This document shows, one piece after another, positions 33,351 through 41,507 of a stretch of DNA of 64,000 bases (the stretch's first letter is position 1; every line of letters starts with the position of its first letter). The stretch lies in NCBI GenBank assembly GCA_002529455.1, contig NYMS01000010.1:62001-126000 (forward strand). Reading direction: 5' to 3'. The position numbers and the translations under genes are program-made. Origin of the DNA: Glycomyces fuscus. GTDB taxonomy: Bacteria; Actinomycetota; Actinomycetes; Streptosporangiales; Streptosporangiaceae. The notes below the pieces were generated by a model that worked only from the letters and a program-made list of their open reading frames with translations, searched no databases and had not been told where the DNA came from.

Positions 33351-34118
33351 ATGAGCGAGGAGCTGTCCGTCCGCGTCGACGGCCATGTCGCTGTCCTGGA
33401 GATCCACCGGCCGCCCGACAACCACTTCGACCACGGCGTCCTCAGAGAGCTGGCGGACACCGCCGAGGAACTGGTCGCCACCGGGGACCGCCGCGCCCTC
33501 GTGGTGTGCTCGGAGGGCAAGAACTTCTGCGCCGGGGTGGACTTCGCGGCGGGCGGGGTCGGCGACACCCCCGTCCGGACCCTCAGCGCCATCTACGGTG
33601 AGGCGCTGCGCCTGTTCTCCCTGCCGGTGCCCGTGGTCGCCGCCGTCCAGGGCGCGGCGGTGGGCGGGGGCCTGGGCCTGGCCTGCGCGGCGGACTTCCG
33701 GGTGGCCGCGCCCTCCACCCGCTTCCACGCCAACTTCGGGTTCCTGGGCCTGCACCAGGGCTTCGGGCTGAGCGTGTCCCTGCCCGCGATCGTGGGCCGG
33801 CAGAAGGCCGCCGACATGTTCTACACCGCACGCCGGGTGACCGGCACCGAGGCCCACGCCATCGGCCTGGCCGACCTGCTGGTGGACGAGGACACCCTCC
33901 GGGGGGCGGCCGTGGACCACGCCCACCGCATCGCCGCCTCCGCCCCGCTGGCGGTGCGCTCGATGAAGTCCACGCTGCGCGCCGACCTGCTCGCCGCGCT
34001 GCCCGCCGCCCTGGACCGGGAGGTCGTCGAGCAGGCCAAGCTGCTCGGCACCAAGGACCACGAGGCCGGGGTCGGCGCCTCCCTCGCCCGGGTCAGGCCC
34101 TCCTTCACCGGCGAGTAG
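33351..34118 (+). CDS. Enoyl-CoA hydratase/isomerase family protein
   Basis: This 255-residue crotonase-fold protein keeps the oxyanion-hole segments KNFCAGVDF (about 57-65) and VQGAAVGGGLGLACAADFRV (about 99-118). The two glutamates used by classical hydratases are not evident: the usual PE-x-x-x-G-x-x-P-x-x-G region reads HANFGFLGLHQGFGLSVSLP. It may therefore be an isomerase, a thioesterase-like member or a hydratase using other residues. GGAAGG precedes the ATG. It is divergent from gcvH and followed by the RSH gene in the same direction, 113 nt away. Confidence 0.85.
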   Translation: MSEELSVRVDGHVAVLEIHRPPDNHFDHGVLRELADTAEELVATGDRRALVVCSEGKNFCAGVDFAAGGVGDTPVRTLSAIYGEALRLFSLPVPVVAAVQGAAVGGGLGLACAADFRVAAPSTRFHANFGFLGLHQGFGLSVSLPAIVGRQKAADMFYTARRVTGTEAHAIGLADLLVDEDTLRGAAVDHAHRIAASAPLAVRSMKSTLRADLLAALPAALDREVVEQAKLLGTKDHEAGVGASLARVRPSFTGE

Positions 34119-34231
34119 CCGCGGGGGAGGGCGGCGGCCGGTGCACGCGGATGCGCCGATCCGGCCCCGGGGGCGAGACCCGGATCACTACACTGATCGG
34201 ATCCGGATCAGCGTGAGGACAGGGGGTCCCG

Positions 34232-35935
34232 ATGGGCGCACCCGACGTGACGGCGTCCACCCAGTGGTGGCAGGGGCTCAACGCGGCCAAGGCCACCTCC
34301 ACCCCCGCCGACCGGGTCCGCGCCCTGGTCAGGGAACACCAGCGCTGGTACCCCAGGGCCGACGTGGCCCTGCTGAGCCGGGCCTACGCCGTCGCCGAGC
34401 ACCTGCACAAGGAGCAGAAGCGCAAGAGCGGCGAGCCGTTCATCATCCACCCGGTGGCGGTGGCCACCATCCTCGCCGAGATGGGCCTGGACACCGCGAC
34501 GCTGGTCGCCGCCCTCCTGCACGACACGGTGGAGGACACCCCCTTCAGCCTGGCCCACCTCGCGGCGGAGTTCGGGACCGAGGTCGGCGTCATGGTGGAC
34601 GGCGTCACGAAGGTGGACCGGTCCATGTACGGCAGCGCGGCGGCGGGGGAGACCTTCCGCAAGATGGTGGTGGCAGCCCGCGACGACCTGCGCGTGCTGC
34701 TGATCAAGCTCGCCGACCGGCTCCACAACCTGCGCACCCTCCAGTTCCAGCCGCCGCACAAGCGCGTCAAGATCGCCCAGGGCACCCGGGAGCTGCTCAT
34801 CCCCCTCGCGGAGCGGCTGGGCGTGTACCGGCTCAAGCGCGACCTGGAGGACCTGTGCTTCGAGTACCTGGAGGGGGAGGACTTCGAGCGGGTCAGCAGC
34901 CGGGTGAGCAGGGTCCGCGAGAGCTGCGCCCACGAGATCGACGCGCTCCGCGTCTCCCTGTGCGACGGCCTGGCCTCCTTCCGCGTCAAGGCGCAGGTGG
35001 AGGTGCGCTCCCGCCACCCGTACTCGGTGTTCACCTCCGGCACCGGCCTGGACGGCGACCCCGACCCGCTGGACACCGTCCGGTACGTGGTCGTGGTCAA
35101 GGGCGACGAGCGCAACGCCTACCTGGCCCTGGGCGCGGTCCACGGCAGGTGGAAGCCCTACCCGGCGAAGTTCCGCGACTTCATCGCCACCCCCCGGTAC
35201 AACCTGTACCGGGCGCTGCACACCACCGTCCTCACCGAGTCCGGCCGCCGCGTGCAGATCATCATCTGCGACTCCCACGCCCAGCAGGTCTCCGAGTACG
35301 GCATCATCGCCGACATCCGCCAGGCCACCGGCAGGGACGGCCGCCTGACGACCGAGCGCACCACCGACCCGGAGTGGCTGACCCGGCTGCTCGGATGGCA
35401 GGAGCAGGCCACGGCCGAGGAGCTGCTGGAGGGGGTGCGCACCGACCTGGCCGACAGCATCACCGTGCTCACCGGGCAGGGCGAGGTCCTCACCCTGCCC
35501 GAGGGCGCCACGCCGGTCGACGTGGCCTACGCGCTCGGCGCCGACACCGGCGACCGCTACTCGGCGGCGGCCATCGACGGCCGCCTGGTCAGCCCCGCGA
35601 CCCGGGTCCGGGAGGGGGACACGGTGCACATCATCACCAAGTCCGTGCCCGCTCCGGACCGCGGGTGGCTGGAGTCGGTCAGGACCGGCAGGGCGCGGGT
35701 CGCGATCGCCGCCTGGCACCGCACGCGCGCCCACGAGCGGGCGGAGCACGCCGGCCGGGAGAGGATGGTCGCCCTGGTGGGGGCGGACCGGCTCATCGAG
35801 GCCGAGTCGTCGGGCGCGATGACCGGGGTGGCGCGCCGTTCGGGCTACCCGTCCCTGGAGGAGCTCTACGTCGCACTGGGGTACGGGCAGGTCTGCTCCG
35901 AGGAGGTGGCCGCTCACCTGCCGACCTCGGCCTGA
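34232..35935 (+). CDS. RelA/SpoT homologue with degenerate synthetase (RshA-like)
   Basis: This 567-residue RSH protein has an intact-looking ppGpp hydrolase HD domain: H73 (FIIHP), LLHDTVEDT with H97/D98 and E101/D102, and [11 protein letters not shown] with D162. The synthetase region is recognisable ([15 protein letters not shown], then [20 protein letters not shown]), but hallmark motifs are altered. The EVQIRT segment reads [17 protein letters not shown], and the basic substrate motif before it is weak. A TGS domain lies at about 403-465. There is no C-terminal ACT domain, and the protein is about 200 residues shorter than RelA. It resembles the second RSH of Streptomyces (RshA). I infer mainly (p)ppGpp hydrolysis. 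Confidence 0.85.
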   Translation: MGAPDVTASTQWWQGLNAAKATSTPADRVRALVREHQRWYPRADVALLSRAYAVAEHLHKEQKRKSGEPFIIHPVAVATILAEMGLDTATLVAALLHDTVEDTPFSLAHLAAEFGTEVGVMVDGVTKVDRSMYGSAAAGETFRKMVVAARDDLRVLLIKLADRLHNLRTLQFQPPHKRVKIAQGTRELLIPLAERLGVYRLKRDLEDLCFEYLEGEDFERVSSRVSRVRESCAHEIDALRVSLCDGLASFRVKAQVEVRSRHPYSVFTSGTGLDGDPDPLDTVRYVVVVKGDERNAYLALGAVHGRWKPYPAKFRDFIATPRYNLYRALHTTVLTESGRRVQIIICDSHAQQVSEYGIIADIRQATGRDGRLTTERTTDPEWLTRLLGWQEQATAEELLEGVRTDLADSITVLTGQGEVLTLPEGATPVDVAYALGADTGDRYSAAAIDGRLVSPATRVREGDTVHIITKSVPAPDRGWLESVRTGRARVAIAAWHRTRAHERAEHAGRERMVALVGADRLIEAESSGAMTGVARRSGYPSLEELYVALGYGQVCSEEVAAHLPTSA

Positions 35936-35971
35936 CGGCGGCCCGGCCCGGACGCCGCCCACGGCCGCGTC

Positions 35972-36016
35972 CCCCGGAACCGGGAGCGCAGGGGAAGTCC
36001 GCTCCCGGTTCCGGGG
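35972..36016. terminator. Bidirectional terminator between RSH and OYE genes
   Basis: A perfect 17-bp stem (35972-35988 with 36000-36016) and an 11-nt loop fill the 93-nt convergent gap. It should terminate both transcripts. Confidence 0.85.
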
Positions 36017-36028
36017 CCGCCGGGTCGT

Positions 36029-37150
36029 TCAGGCCCCGCCGGTGGCGCGCGGGCGGCCGACCGCGTAGCCGTACTGCTCGGGCCAGCGCGGCTCCGCGCC
36101 CAGCTCCTCGGCGGCGCGGTGGGCCCAGTAGGGCTCGCGCAGCAGCTGCCGTCCCAGGAACACCGCGTCGGCGCGGCCCGAGGCGACGATCTCCTCGGCC
36201 TGGCGGGGTTCGCGGATCAGCCCGACCGCGCCGGTGGGCATGCCGGTGGCACCGCGGACCTGCTCCGCGAAGGGCACCTGGTAGTCCGGGCCCACGGGGA
36301 TGAGGGCGTCGGCGACCAGGCCGCCGGTGGACACGTCGAGCAGGTCCACGCCCCGGGCCTGGAGCTCCTTGGCGAGCAAGACGGTGTCCTCGCCGGTCCA
36401 GCCCTCGCGCTCGTCGGCCCCGTTCTCCGACAGCCAGTCGGTGGCCGAGGTGCGGAAGAACACGGGCAGGTGCTCGGGCCACACCTCGCGCACGGCCTCG
36501 ACGACCTCCAGCGGGAAGCGCATCCGGTTCTCGGGGCTGCCGCCGTACTCGTCGGTGCGGTGGTTGGTGGCGGGCGACAGGAAGGAGTGCAGCAGGTAGC
36601 CGTGCGCGCCGTGCACCTCGACCACCTGGAACCCGGCGGCCAGCGCCCGCTCGGCGGAGGCGGCGAAGTCGCGGACCAGCCGCCGGATCCCGTCGGCGGT
36701 CAGCTCGGCCGGCGCCGGGTAGCCGGGGTAGGCCTCGGGCCCGGGGCCCACCGTCGGCCAGCCGCCCTCGGACTCGGGGATGGACCGGTCACCCCGCCAG
36801 GGCTTGTCCGTCGAGGCCTTGCGCCCGGCGTGCGCGAGCTGGATGGCCGGTACCGCGCCGTGGGCGCTGATCGCCGCGCTCACGCGTGCGAAGGCGTCCT
36901 GCTGGCGGCTGTTCCACAGTCCCAGGTCCCAGGGGCTGATCCGCCCGTCGGGGCGCACGCCGGTGGCCTCGACCATGACCAGGCCGGCCCCGCCCGCGGC
37001 CCGGTCGGCCAGGTGCGCGAGGTGGAAGTCGGTCGGGGCGCCGGTGTCGGGTCCCTCGGAGGCGGCCGAGTACATGCACATCGGGGACATCCACACGCGG
37101 TTGGGGATCTCCAGCGACCTCAGCTTCAAGGGGGTGAACAGCGTGCTCAA
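36029..37150 (-). CDS. NADH:flavin oxidoreductase, Old Yellow Enzyme (YqjM-like)
   Basis: This 373-residue FMN-dependent ene-reductase uses NAD(P)H to reduce activated C=C bonds. The TIM barrel begins [20 protein letters not shown] followed by MCMYSA, the YqjM-class start with its active-site cysteine. Further marks are [24 protein letters not shown] (catalytic HxxH-like pair region) and [11 protein letters not shown]. The TTG at 37150 is preferred, with AAAGGA upstream; the longer frame adds only Arg-rich sequence and enters the operator. It is divergent from an ArsR-type regulator across a repeat-rich control region, so the pair probably answers to an electrophile or redox stress. Confidence 0.93.
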   Translation of the reverse strand: MSTLFTPLKLRSLEIPNRVWMSPMCMYSAASEGPDTGAPTDFHLAHLADRAAGGAGLVMVEATGVRPDGRISPWDLGLWNSRQQDAFARVSAAISAHGAVPAIQLAHAGRKASTDKPWRGDRSIPESEGGWPTVGPGPEAYPGYPAPAELTADGIRRLVRDFAASAERALAAGFQVVEVHGAHGYLLHSFLSPATNHRTDEYGGSPENRMRFPLEVVEAVREVWPEHLPVFFRTSATDWLSENGADEREGWTGEDTVLLAKELQARGVDLLDVSTGGLVADALIPVGPDYQVPFAEQVRGATGMPTGAVGLIREPRQAEEIVASGRADAVFLGRQLLREPYWAHRAAEELGAEPRWPEQYGYAVGRPRATGGA

Positions 37151-37221
37151 GGTTCGTCCTTTCCGTCGGCGGCGCGGGCGGCGTCCGCCGGAGAGCGGGT
37201 CCGGCCGCACGGCGGCCGGAC

Positions 37222-37298
37222 TTTAATACGATGGATGTCGTACTACGCTAGACAACGTACTACGACGATTGTCAAACTACGACCGCCCTCGTACTTTG
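37222..37298. promoter_or_regulatory. Operator array, 17-bp period TACTACG repeats
   Basis: Units TAATACG (37224), TACTACG (37241), TACTACG (37258), AACTACG (37275) and TACTTTG (37292) recur exactly every 17 nt. At the two central junctions they complete the 9-bp palindrome CGTACTACG (37239-37247, 37256-37264). The array lies between the divergent OYE and ArsR genes. It fits cooperative binding of the ArsR-type regulator on one or successive DNA faces. Confidence 0.7.
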
Positions 37299-37339
37299 TG
37301 GTGGAGGTCGCACGGCACGAGGACAGCGGAGGTCACGGC

Positions 37340-37735
37340 ATGCCCGGCAAGGAACGAGGGGCCGCGTCCGGTCGGCAACCGGAGCACCCGCCCGCGGAGG
37401 AGATCCGGGTGGAGGCGGTGATGCACGCCCTGGCCGACCCCGTGCGCCTGCGCATCGTGCGCGAACTGGCCCGGGGCCACGACGACATGGCCTGCATCGC
37501 CTTCGAACTGCCGGTGAGCAAGTCCACCTCCACCCACCACTTCCGCGTGCTGCGCGAGGCGGGTCTCATCCGCCAGTACTACGAGGGCACCTCGCGCATG
37601 AGCTGTCTGCGCGAGGAGGACCTCCAGGCGCGCATGCCCGGGCTCCTGGAGGCGGTCCTGCGCGCCGCGCGCATCGCCGAGGAGGACCCCGCCGAAGCCA
37701 CCGCCGGGGAGAGCCCCTCCGGCGCGGCGTCCTGA
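37340..37735 (+). CDS. ArsR family regulator
   Basis: This 131-residue winged-helix regulator has an ArsR domain (about 22-95: VMHALADPVRLRIVRELARG, then ELPVSKSTSTHHFRVLREAG). The recognition helix contains SKSTSTHHFRVL. The ATG at 37340 follows GGAGGTCAC. A CIAFELPVSK segment has one cysteine, but no classical CVC metal site is seen, so it may sense something other than metals. It is divergent from the Old Yellow Enzyme gene, with an array of five direct repeats between them. It probably represses both genes. Confidence 0.9.
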   Translation: MPGKERGAASGRQPEHPPAEEIRVEAVMHALADPVRLRIVRELARGHDDMACIAFELPVSKSTSTHHFRVLREAGLIRQYYEGTSRMSCLREEDLQARMPGLLEAVLRAARIAEEDPAEATAGESPSGAAS

Positions 37736-37795
37736 GGCCGGGCCGGAGGGGGCGGGGGGAAGGCGGTGCCGGTCGGCGGGCCGCGCGGGGAGGGC

Positions 37796-38803
37796 TCAGC
37801 CCGCGACGCGCCGTTGCGCGCCCGGGGCGCCGAGGGCGGCGCGCGCGGCCGCCGCGGCCTCCGCGTCGGCGGTGAGCAGGTCCGTGTTGATCGCGACCCC
37901 CGCCTGGGTTCCCGACGCGGCGGAGGCGGGGACGTTCGCCAGCACGTCCGCGACGTTGCCCGCCGCCCACACCCCCTCGACGCCGGTGAACCCGCCCGCC
38001 TCGGTGGCCAGCTGCACGCCCATCCCCCCGGGGTGCTCCGTCACCGCCAGGCCCAGGCCGGCGAGGAAGTCCGCGCGGGCGGTGAACCGCGGCGCCACCG
38101 CCAGGGCGTCCACCGCGATCTCCCTGCCGGAGGCCAGGCGTACGCCCGCCAGCCTGTCCCGGCCGTCGACCTCCAGGCCGCGGACCTCGCCCTCGACCAC
38201 GCCGACACCCAGCGCCGCCAGCTGCTCCCACTGCTCGTCGGACAGTTCGACGCCGGTGTGCCGGAACAGGGTCACCCGCGACGACAGCTGCCGGAACATC
38301 AGCGCCTGGTGGAAGGCCGCGGGGCCGGTCCCCAGCACGCCGACGACCGTGTCGCGCACCTCCCAGCCGTGGCAGTACGCGCAGTGCAGCACGTCCCGCC
38401 CCCACCGCCGCGCGAGGCCGGGCACGTCCGGAAGCTCGTCCACCAGCCCCGTGGTCACCAGCAGCCGCCGGGCCACCGCGCGGCCCCCGTCCTCGGTGTC
38501 CACCACCAGGTCCGCGCCCTCCCGGCGCACGCCCGTGACACGGCCGGACACGATCCGCCCGCCGTAGGAGGCGACCTCCTCGCGCCCCAGGCGGAGCAGC
38601 TCCAGCGGTGGGATCCCGTCCCGTGACAGCAGGCCGTGCGCCCCCTCGGCCGGGGCGTTGCGCGGTTCCCCGGCGTCGACGACCAGGACCGACCGGCGGA
38701 CCCGGGCCAGCGTCAGCGCGGCCGACAGGCCCGCCACACCGCCTCCGACCACCACGACGTCCCACGCCTGACCGGATGCCTGTACCAGCTCGTTCTCGTT
38801 CAT
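37796..38803 (-). CDS. Thioredoxin-reductase-like FAD oxidoreductase
   Basis: This 335-residue pyridine-nucleotide flavoprotein has an N-terminal FAD motif GGGVAG (20-25), the redox pair CAYC (141-144) in HCAYCHGWEV, and the second FAD motif GVWAAGNVADV near residue 295. A nucleotide motif GVLGTGPAA is present but lacks the full GxGxxG. This pattern fits the TrxR-like group that reduces small disulfides or partner proteins. The ATG has only a weak GGCGG upstream and may be leaderless. It is convergent with the ArsR gene, and no thioredoxin gene is nearby. Confidence 0.9.
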   Translation of the reverse strand: MNENELVQASGQAWDVVVVGGGVAGLSAALTLARVRRSVLVVDAGEPRNAPAEGAHGLLSRDGIPPLELLRLGREEVASYGGRIVSGRVTGVRREGADLVVDTEDGGRAVARRLLVTTGLVDELPDVPGLARRWGRDVLHCAYCHGWEVRDTVVGVLGTGPAAFHQALMFRQLSSRVTLFRHTGVELSDEQWEQLAALGVGVVEGEVRGLEVDGRDRLAGVRLASGREIAVDALAVAPRFTARADFLAGLGLAVTEHPGGMGVQLATEAGGFTGVEGVWAAGNVADVLANVPASAASGTQAGVAINTDLLTADAEAAAAARAALGAPGAQRRVAG

Positions 38804-38943
38804 ACCGCCACAGTGCGGCCACGGCTCCGCGTTGACAAACCTCTTTGCCGTTTCGGCAAGGAAGCGGCGGGGCGCGCGCTCGACCGTGCACCCCGCCGCG
38901 CCCGCCGACGGTCCTCGCCCCCGCGGGCGGGACCGGGCGCGCC

Positions 38944-39411
38944 TCACCTCAGCGGGATGTCGTTCCCGGGCCCCCGCTCGTGCTCGGGCCGCGGCCCGAA
39001 GTAGCGGCGGTCGGACTCGGCGATGGCGGTGTCGTTGATGCTGGCCTCGCGCCGGAGCATGAGCCCGCGCCCGTCGAACTCCCAGAGCTCGTTGCCGTAG
39101 CTGCGGTACCACTGCCCGGCCGCGTCGTGCCACTCGTACTGGAAGCGCACGGCGATGCGGTTGCCGTCGAAGCTCCACAGGCTCTTGCGCAGCGCGTAGT
39201 CGAGCTCGCGCTCCCACTTGCGGGTCAGGAAGTCGACGATCTCGGCGCGTCCGGTGAGGAAGGTGTCGCGGTTGCGCCAGACGGAGTCCTCCGTGTAGGC
39301 GAGGCTGACCCGGTGCGGGTCGCGGGTGTTCCAGGCGTCCTCGGCGGCCTGGACCTTCTGGCGGGCGGTGTCGGGGTCGAAGGGCGGCAGGGGCGGTCGG
39401 GACTCGGACAC
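38944..39411 (-). CDS. DUF1348/SnoaL-like NTF2-fold protein
   Basis: This 155-residue protein is of the DUF1348 (SnoaL_4) family with a cone-shaped NTF2 fold. Family marks are [32 protein letters not shown] and [20 protein letters not shown]. The GTG at 39411 follows GGGAGGA; the upstream frame has no site. Members are thought to bind small hydrophobic ligands, but no reaction is established for this group. It is divergent from an ABATE/CGNR zinc-finger regulator with a clear palindrome between them, so the two form a regulator-target pair. Confidence 0.9.
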   Translation of the reverse strand: MSESRPPLPPFDPDTARQKVQAAEDAWNTRDPHRVSLAYTEDSVWRNRDTFLTGRAEIVDFLTRKWERELDYALRKSLWSFDGNRIAVRFQYEWHDAAGQWYRSYGNELWEFDGRGLMLRREASINDTAIAESDRRYFGPRPEHERGPGNDIPLR

Positions 39412-39512
39412 GGGGTCCTCCCTCTCGGGGGTTCGGGGTGAACGGGGGAGCCGGACCGGCGGCACCGGCCCGCGGGGCGGCGCCGCCGGCGCCGACCCCT
39501 CTGGCTAATGGA

Positions 39513-39530
39513 TGAGATGTGTTTATCTCA
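39513..39530. promoter_or_regulatory. Palindromic operator TGAGAT-N6-ATCTCA
   Basis: A perfect 6-bp inverted repeat with a 6-nt spacer sits in an A/T-rich island between the DUF1348 gene and the CGNR regulator. Outer bases CTAAT (39505-39509) and ATTAG (39530-39534) extend the symmetry with a bulge. It is the best candidate site for the CGNR regulator. Confidence 0.6.
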
Positions 39531-39603
39531 TTAGAAAGATAGGCACACCCCGTTGGGGAGTCAAACGGCAAGAGGCAGTCACAACCATTAAGGTCCTGGT
39601 AGC

Positions 39604-40269
39604 GTGGGACGCGTGGACACCCAAGACGCCTACACTGGTGCGCCCGTGCTCGGCGAACCGCTGCCGGTCGAGCTGATGAACACCGTCTGGGCCGACCGCG
39701 ACGGCGTCCACGACGCCCTCCGCACCCCCGCCGGAGTCCTCGCGTGGCTGCGGGCCGTGGGGCCCCGGCTCGCCTCCCACGCGCCCGAGGTCGCCGCGTG
39801 GCTCGACACCGACCGCCCGGCCGGGCTGGAGGAGGCCGCCGCCCGCCTGCGCGAACTGCGCGACGCGCTGCGCAGGCTCGCCGCCGAGGCCACCGGCGAC
39901 CCGCGCCCGGCCGCGGACTCGCCGGTCGGCGACCGGGACGCCGCACTCGCGGTGCTCAACCGGGCCTGCGGCGCGGCGCCGGTGTGGTCGGTGCTGCGGT
40001 GGCCCGCCGGGCAGGACCCCGCCCGCGTCGTGCACACGGACGACCCGGCCGGACGGGCGGTGGTCGCGATGCTGGCCGGGCAGGCCGTCGACCTCTTCGT
40101 CGGCGAGGCGCGGCCGCGGCTGCGCTCCTGCCTCGCGCCGGGCTGCGTGCTCTACTTCGTGCGTAGTCACCCCCGCCGTGAGTGGTGCTCGGGCGCCTGC
40201 GGGAACCGGGCCCGTGTCGCCCGCCACTACCGGCGCCACCGGGCCGCCGACGCCGACTCCCCGGCCTGA
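39604..40269 (+). CDS. ABATE/CGNR zinc-finger regulator
   Basis: This 221-residue putative transcription regulator has an N-terminal ABATE domain (about 15-150: PLPVELMNTVWADRDGVHDA, then WLRAVGP) thought to sense a ligand, and a C-terminal CGNR zinc finger. The finger reads CLAPGCVLYFV followed by REWCSGACGNRARVARHYRR. The GTG at 39604 (or GTG 39613) lacks a good ribosome site, and the gene may be leaderless. It is divergent from the DUF1348 gene across a palindromic operator and probably controls it. Confidence 0.88.
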   Translation: MGRVDTQDAYTGAPVLGEPLPVELMNTVWADRDGVHDALRTPAGVLAWLRAVGPRLASHAPEVAAWLDTDRPAGLEEAAARLRELRDALRRLAAEATGDPRPAADSPVGDRDAALAVLNRACGAAPVWSVLRWPAGQDPARVVHTDDPAGRAVVAMLAGQAVDLFVGEARPRLRSCLAPGCVLYFVRSHPRREWCSGACGNRARVARHYRRHRAADADSPA

Positions 40270-40633
40270 CGCCGCACGCGCGGCGAAGGATCCTCCGGGG
40301 ACTTCCCTTCGGGGCGGAAGCGGTGGAATCGCGGAAGGAGGGCCGATGCCCTTGTCCGGAAGGCGCTTCTGCGGTGCCTTCGAGGGCGTTTCCTTTCCCG
40401 GGCCGCCGGAGCCGGCGGTGCGCGCCTGCCGGGGAGACGGTGTTATCGCTGTTCGCGGGCCGTTTCGGAGTTCACTCCCGGATTCCACATCTCATGTCAT
40501 GACCTTTTAGTGCATAACGGCGAAAAACCTCTCCCAGAGAGCTTCGCTTTGCCCTCGGGTGGGATTTTCCGGGCGGAACGCGGGTAGCCGGAGGGAGTCC
40601 GTTCCACCGGTGTGCGAAAAGCAGGAGAAAACC
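40270..40633. other. Gap without recognisable gene
   Basis: The first half of this 364-nt stretch is GC-rich and the second half (40440-40560) more A/T-rich, which suits a promoter for the DUF2795 gene. No open frame with a ribosome site or family motif is seen. Confidence 0.5.
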
Positions 40634-40825
40634 ATGGCCGACATCAGCCCCATCGACCTCCAGAAGGCGCTCAAGGGAGCCGACTACCCCGCCGGCCGCG
40701 ACGACCTGGTGTCGCTGGCGAAGGGCAACGGTGCGGGTGACGACCTGGTCGAGAAGCTCTCCAAGGCCGGTACGAGCCGGTTCGACGGCCCCGACGACGT
40801 GCAGAGGGCCGTCTTCGGGAAGTAG
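40634..40825 (+). CDS. DUF2795 protein
   Basis: This 63-residue protein is a complete DUF2795 domain: SPIDLQKALKGADYPAGRDD, then LVSLAKGNGAGDDLVEKLSK and ending DVQRAVFG. Proteins of this size and family are common and abundant in actinomycetes; their function is unknown. CAGGAG lies 7 nt before the ATG. The gene has a long A/T-richer upstream region, suggesting independent control. It precedes a ZIP transporter remnant on the other strand. Confidence 0.9.
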   Translation: MADISPIDLQKALKGADYPAGRDDLVSLAKGNGAGDDLVEKLSKAGTSRFDGPDDVQRAVFGK

Positions 40826-40945
40826 CGGCCGACGGCCGGGGCCGCCGGGAGCCGTCGATCGGCGCGGCTCCCGGCACACCCGTCAGCGGCCACCGGGCCG
40901 CGGTCCCGAACACGCCTCCGAAACCGCAGCGCCCCCTCCCGCCGC

Positions 40946-41281
40946 TCAGGCGTGGGAGAGCGCGAAGGAGACCAGGAACCCGCAGACGGTGATGACGCCC
41001 ATGGCCAGGCGGGTGTCCTCGAAGGCCTCGGGGATCATCGTGTCGGCGACCATCGCCAGGATGGCCCCGGCCGCCACCGCCGTCACCGTCGCCACCACGG
41101 CGGCGGACAGCCCGCCCACGACGGCGTAGCCCACCACGGCGGAGACCATGCTGGCCGCGGCGATCATCCCCACACGCCGAAGACGCACCCCCTGCCGCGC
41201 CCCGCGCGCTCCATGCCCGCCGAAGCGGCCAGCCCCCGGGGCGTCGCTGATGAACACCGCGGCCACGGTCACCACGCTGAC
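40946..41281 (-). pseudogene. Truncated ZIP family metal transporter
   Basis: The translation ends AVAAGAILAMVADTMIPEAF followed by EDTRLAMGVITVCGFLVSFA. This is the C-terminal two membrane helices of bacterial ZIP zinc/iron transporters, with the conserved ADTMIPEA motif. The preceding part keeps VAAVFISD, but the SNLPEG metal-site motif is corrupted (SDAPGAG). The N-terminal half with the first helices is absent; the frame there becomes a poly-Gly shadow. It is probably a decayed gene. It is notable because the window carries a different, Zur-type metal uptake operon. Confidence 0.65.
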
Positions 41282-41478
41282 CGCGCCGCCCTGGGCCGGG
41301 CCCCCGCCCCCACCACCCCCGCCATGCCAGCCCCTCCGGTACCAGCGCGCCGACGGCCCGCGCACTCCCTCCACGGGTGGTAGCAGGAAGGGGCGCCGGA
41401 GGGCGCGGGGCGCGTGCGCGGAAACGGCCGCGCGTCAGGGGAGGGGGGCCGTTCCGGCGAGGGGTACGGCCGCGAAAC

Positions 41479-41498
41479 TGTACCGGACGTAAGGTACA
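41479..41498. promoter_or_regulatory. Operator TGTACC-N8-GGTACA upstream of MFS gene
   Basis: A perfect 6-bp inverted repeat with an 8-nt spacer ends 9 nt before the MFS start codon, so a bound protein would block transcription or initiation. The TetR gene downstream in the operon is the likely ligand-responsive repressor. No separate ribosome site is visible, so the message may be leaderless or very short. Confidence 0.65.
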
Positions 41499-41507
41499 TT
41501 TTCGCCC

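Noticed and set aside
34208-35962. 584-residue minus-strand open frame
   Set aside because: Antisense of the RSH gene, which has clear HD and TGS domains.
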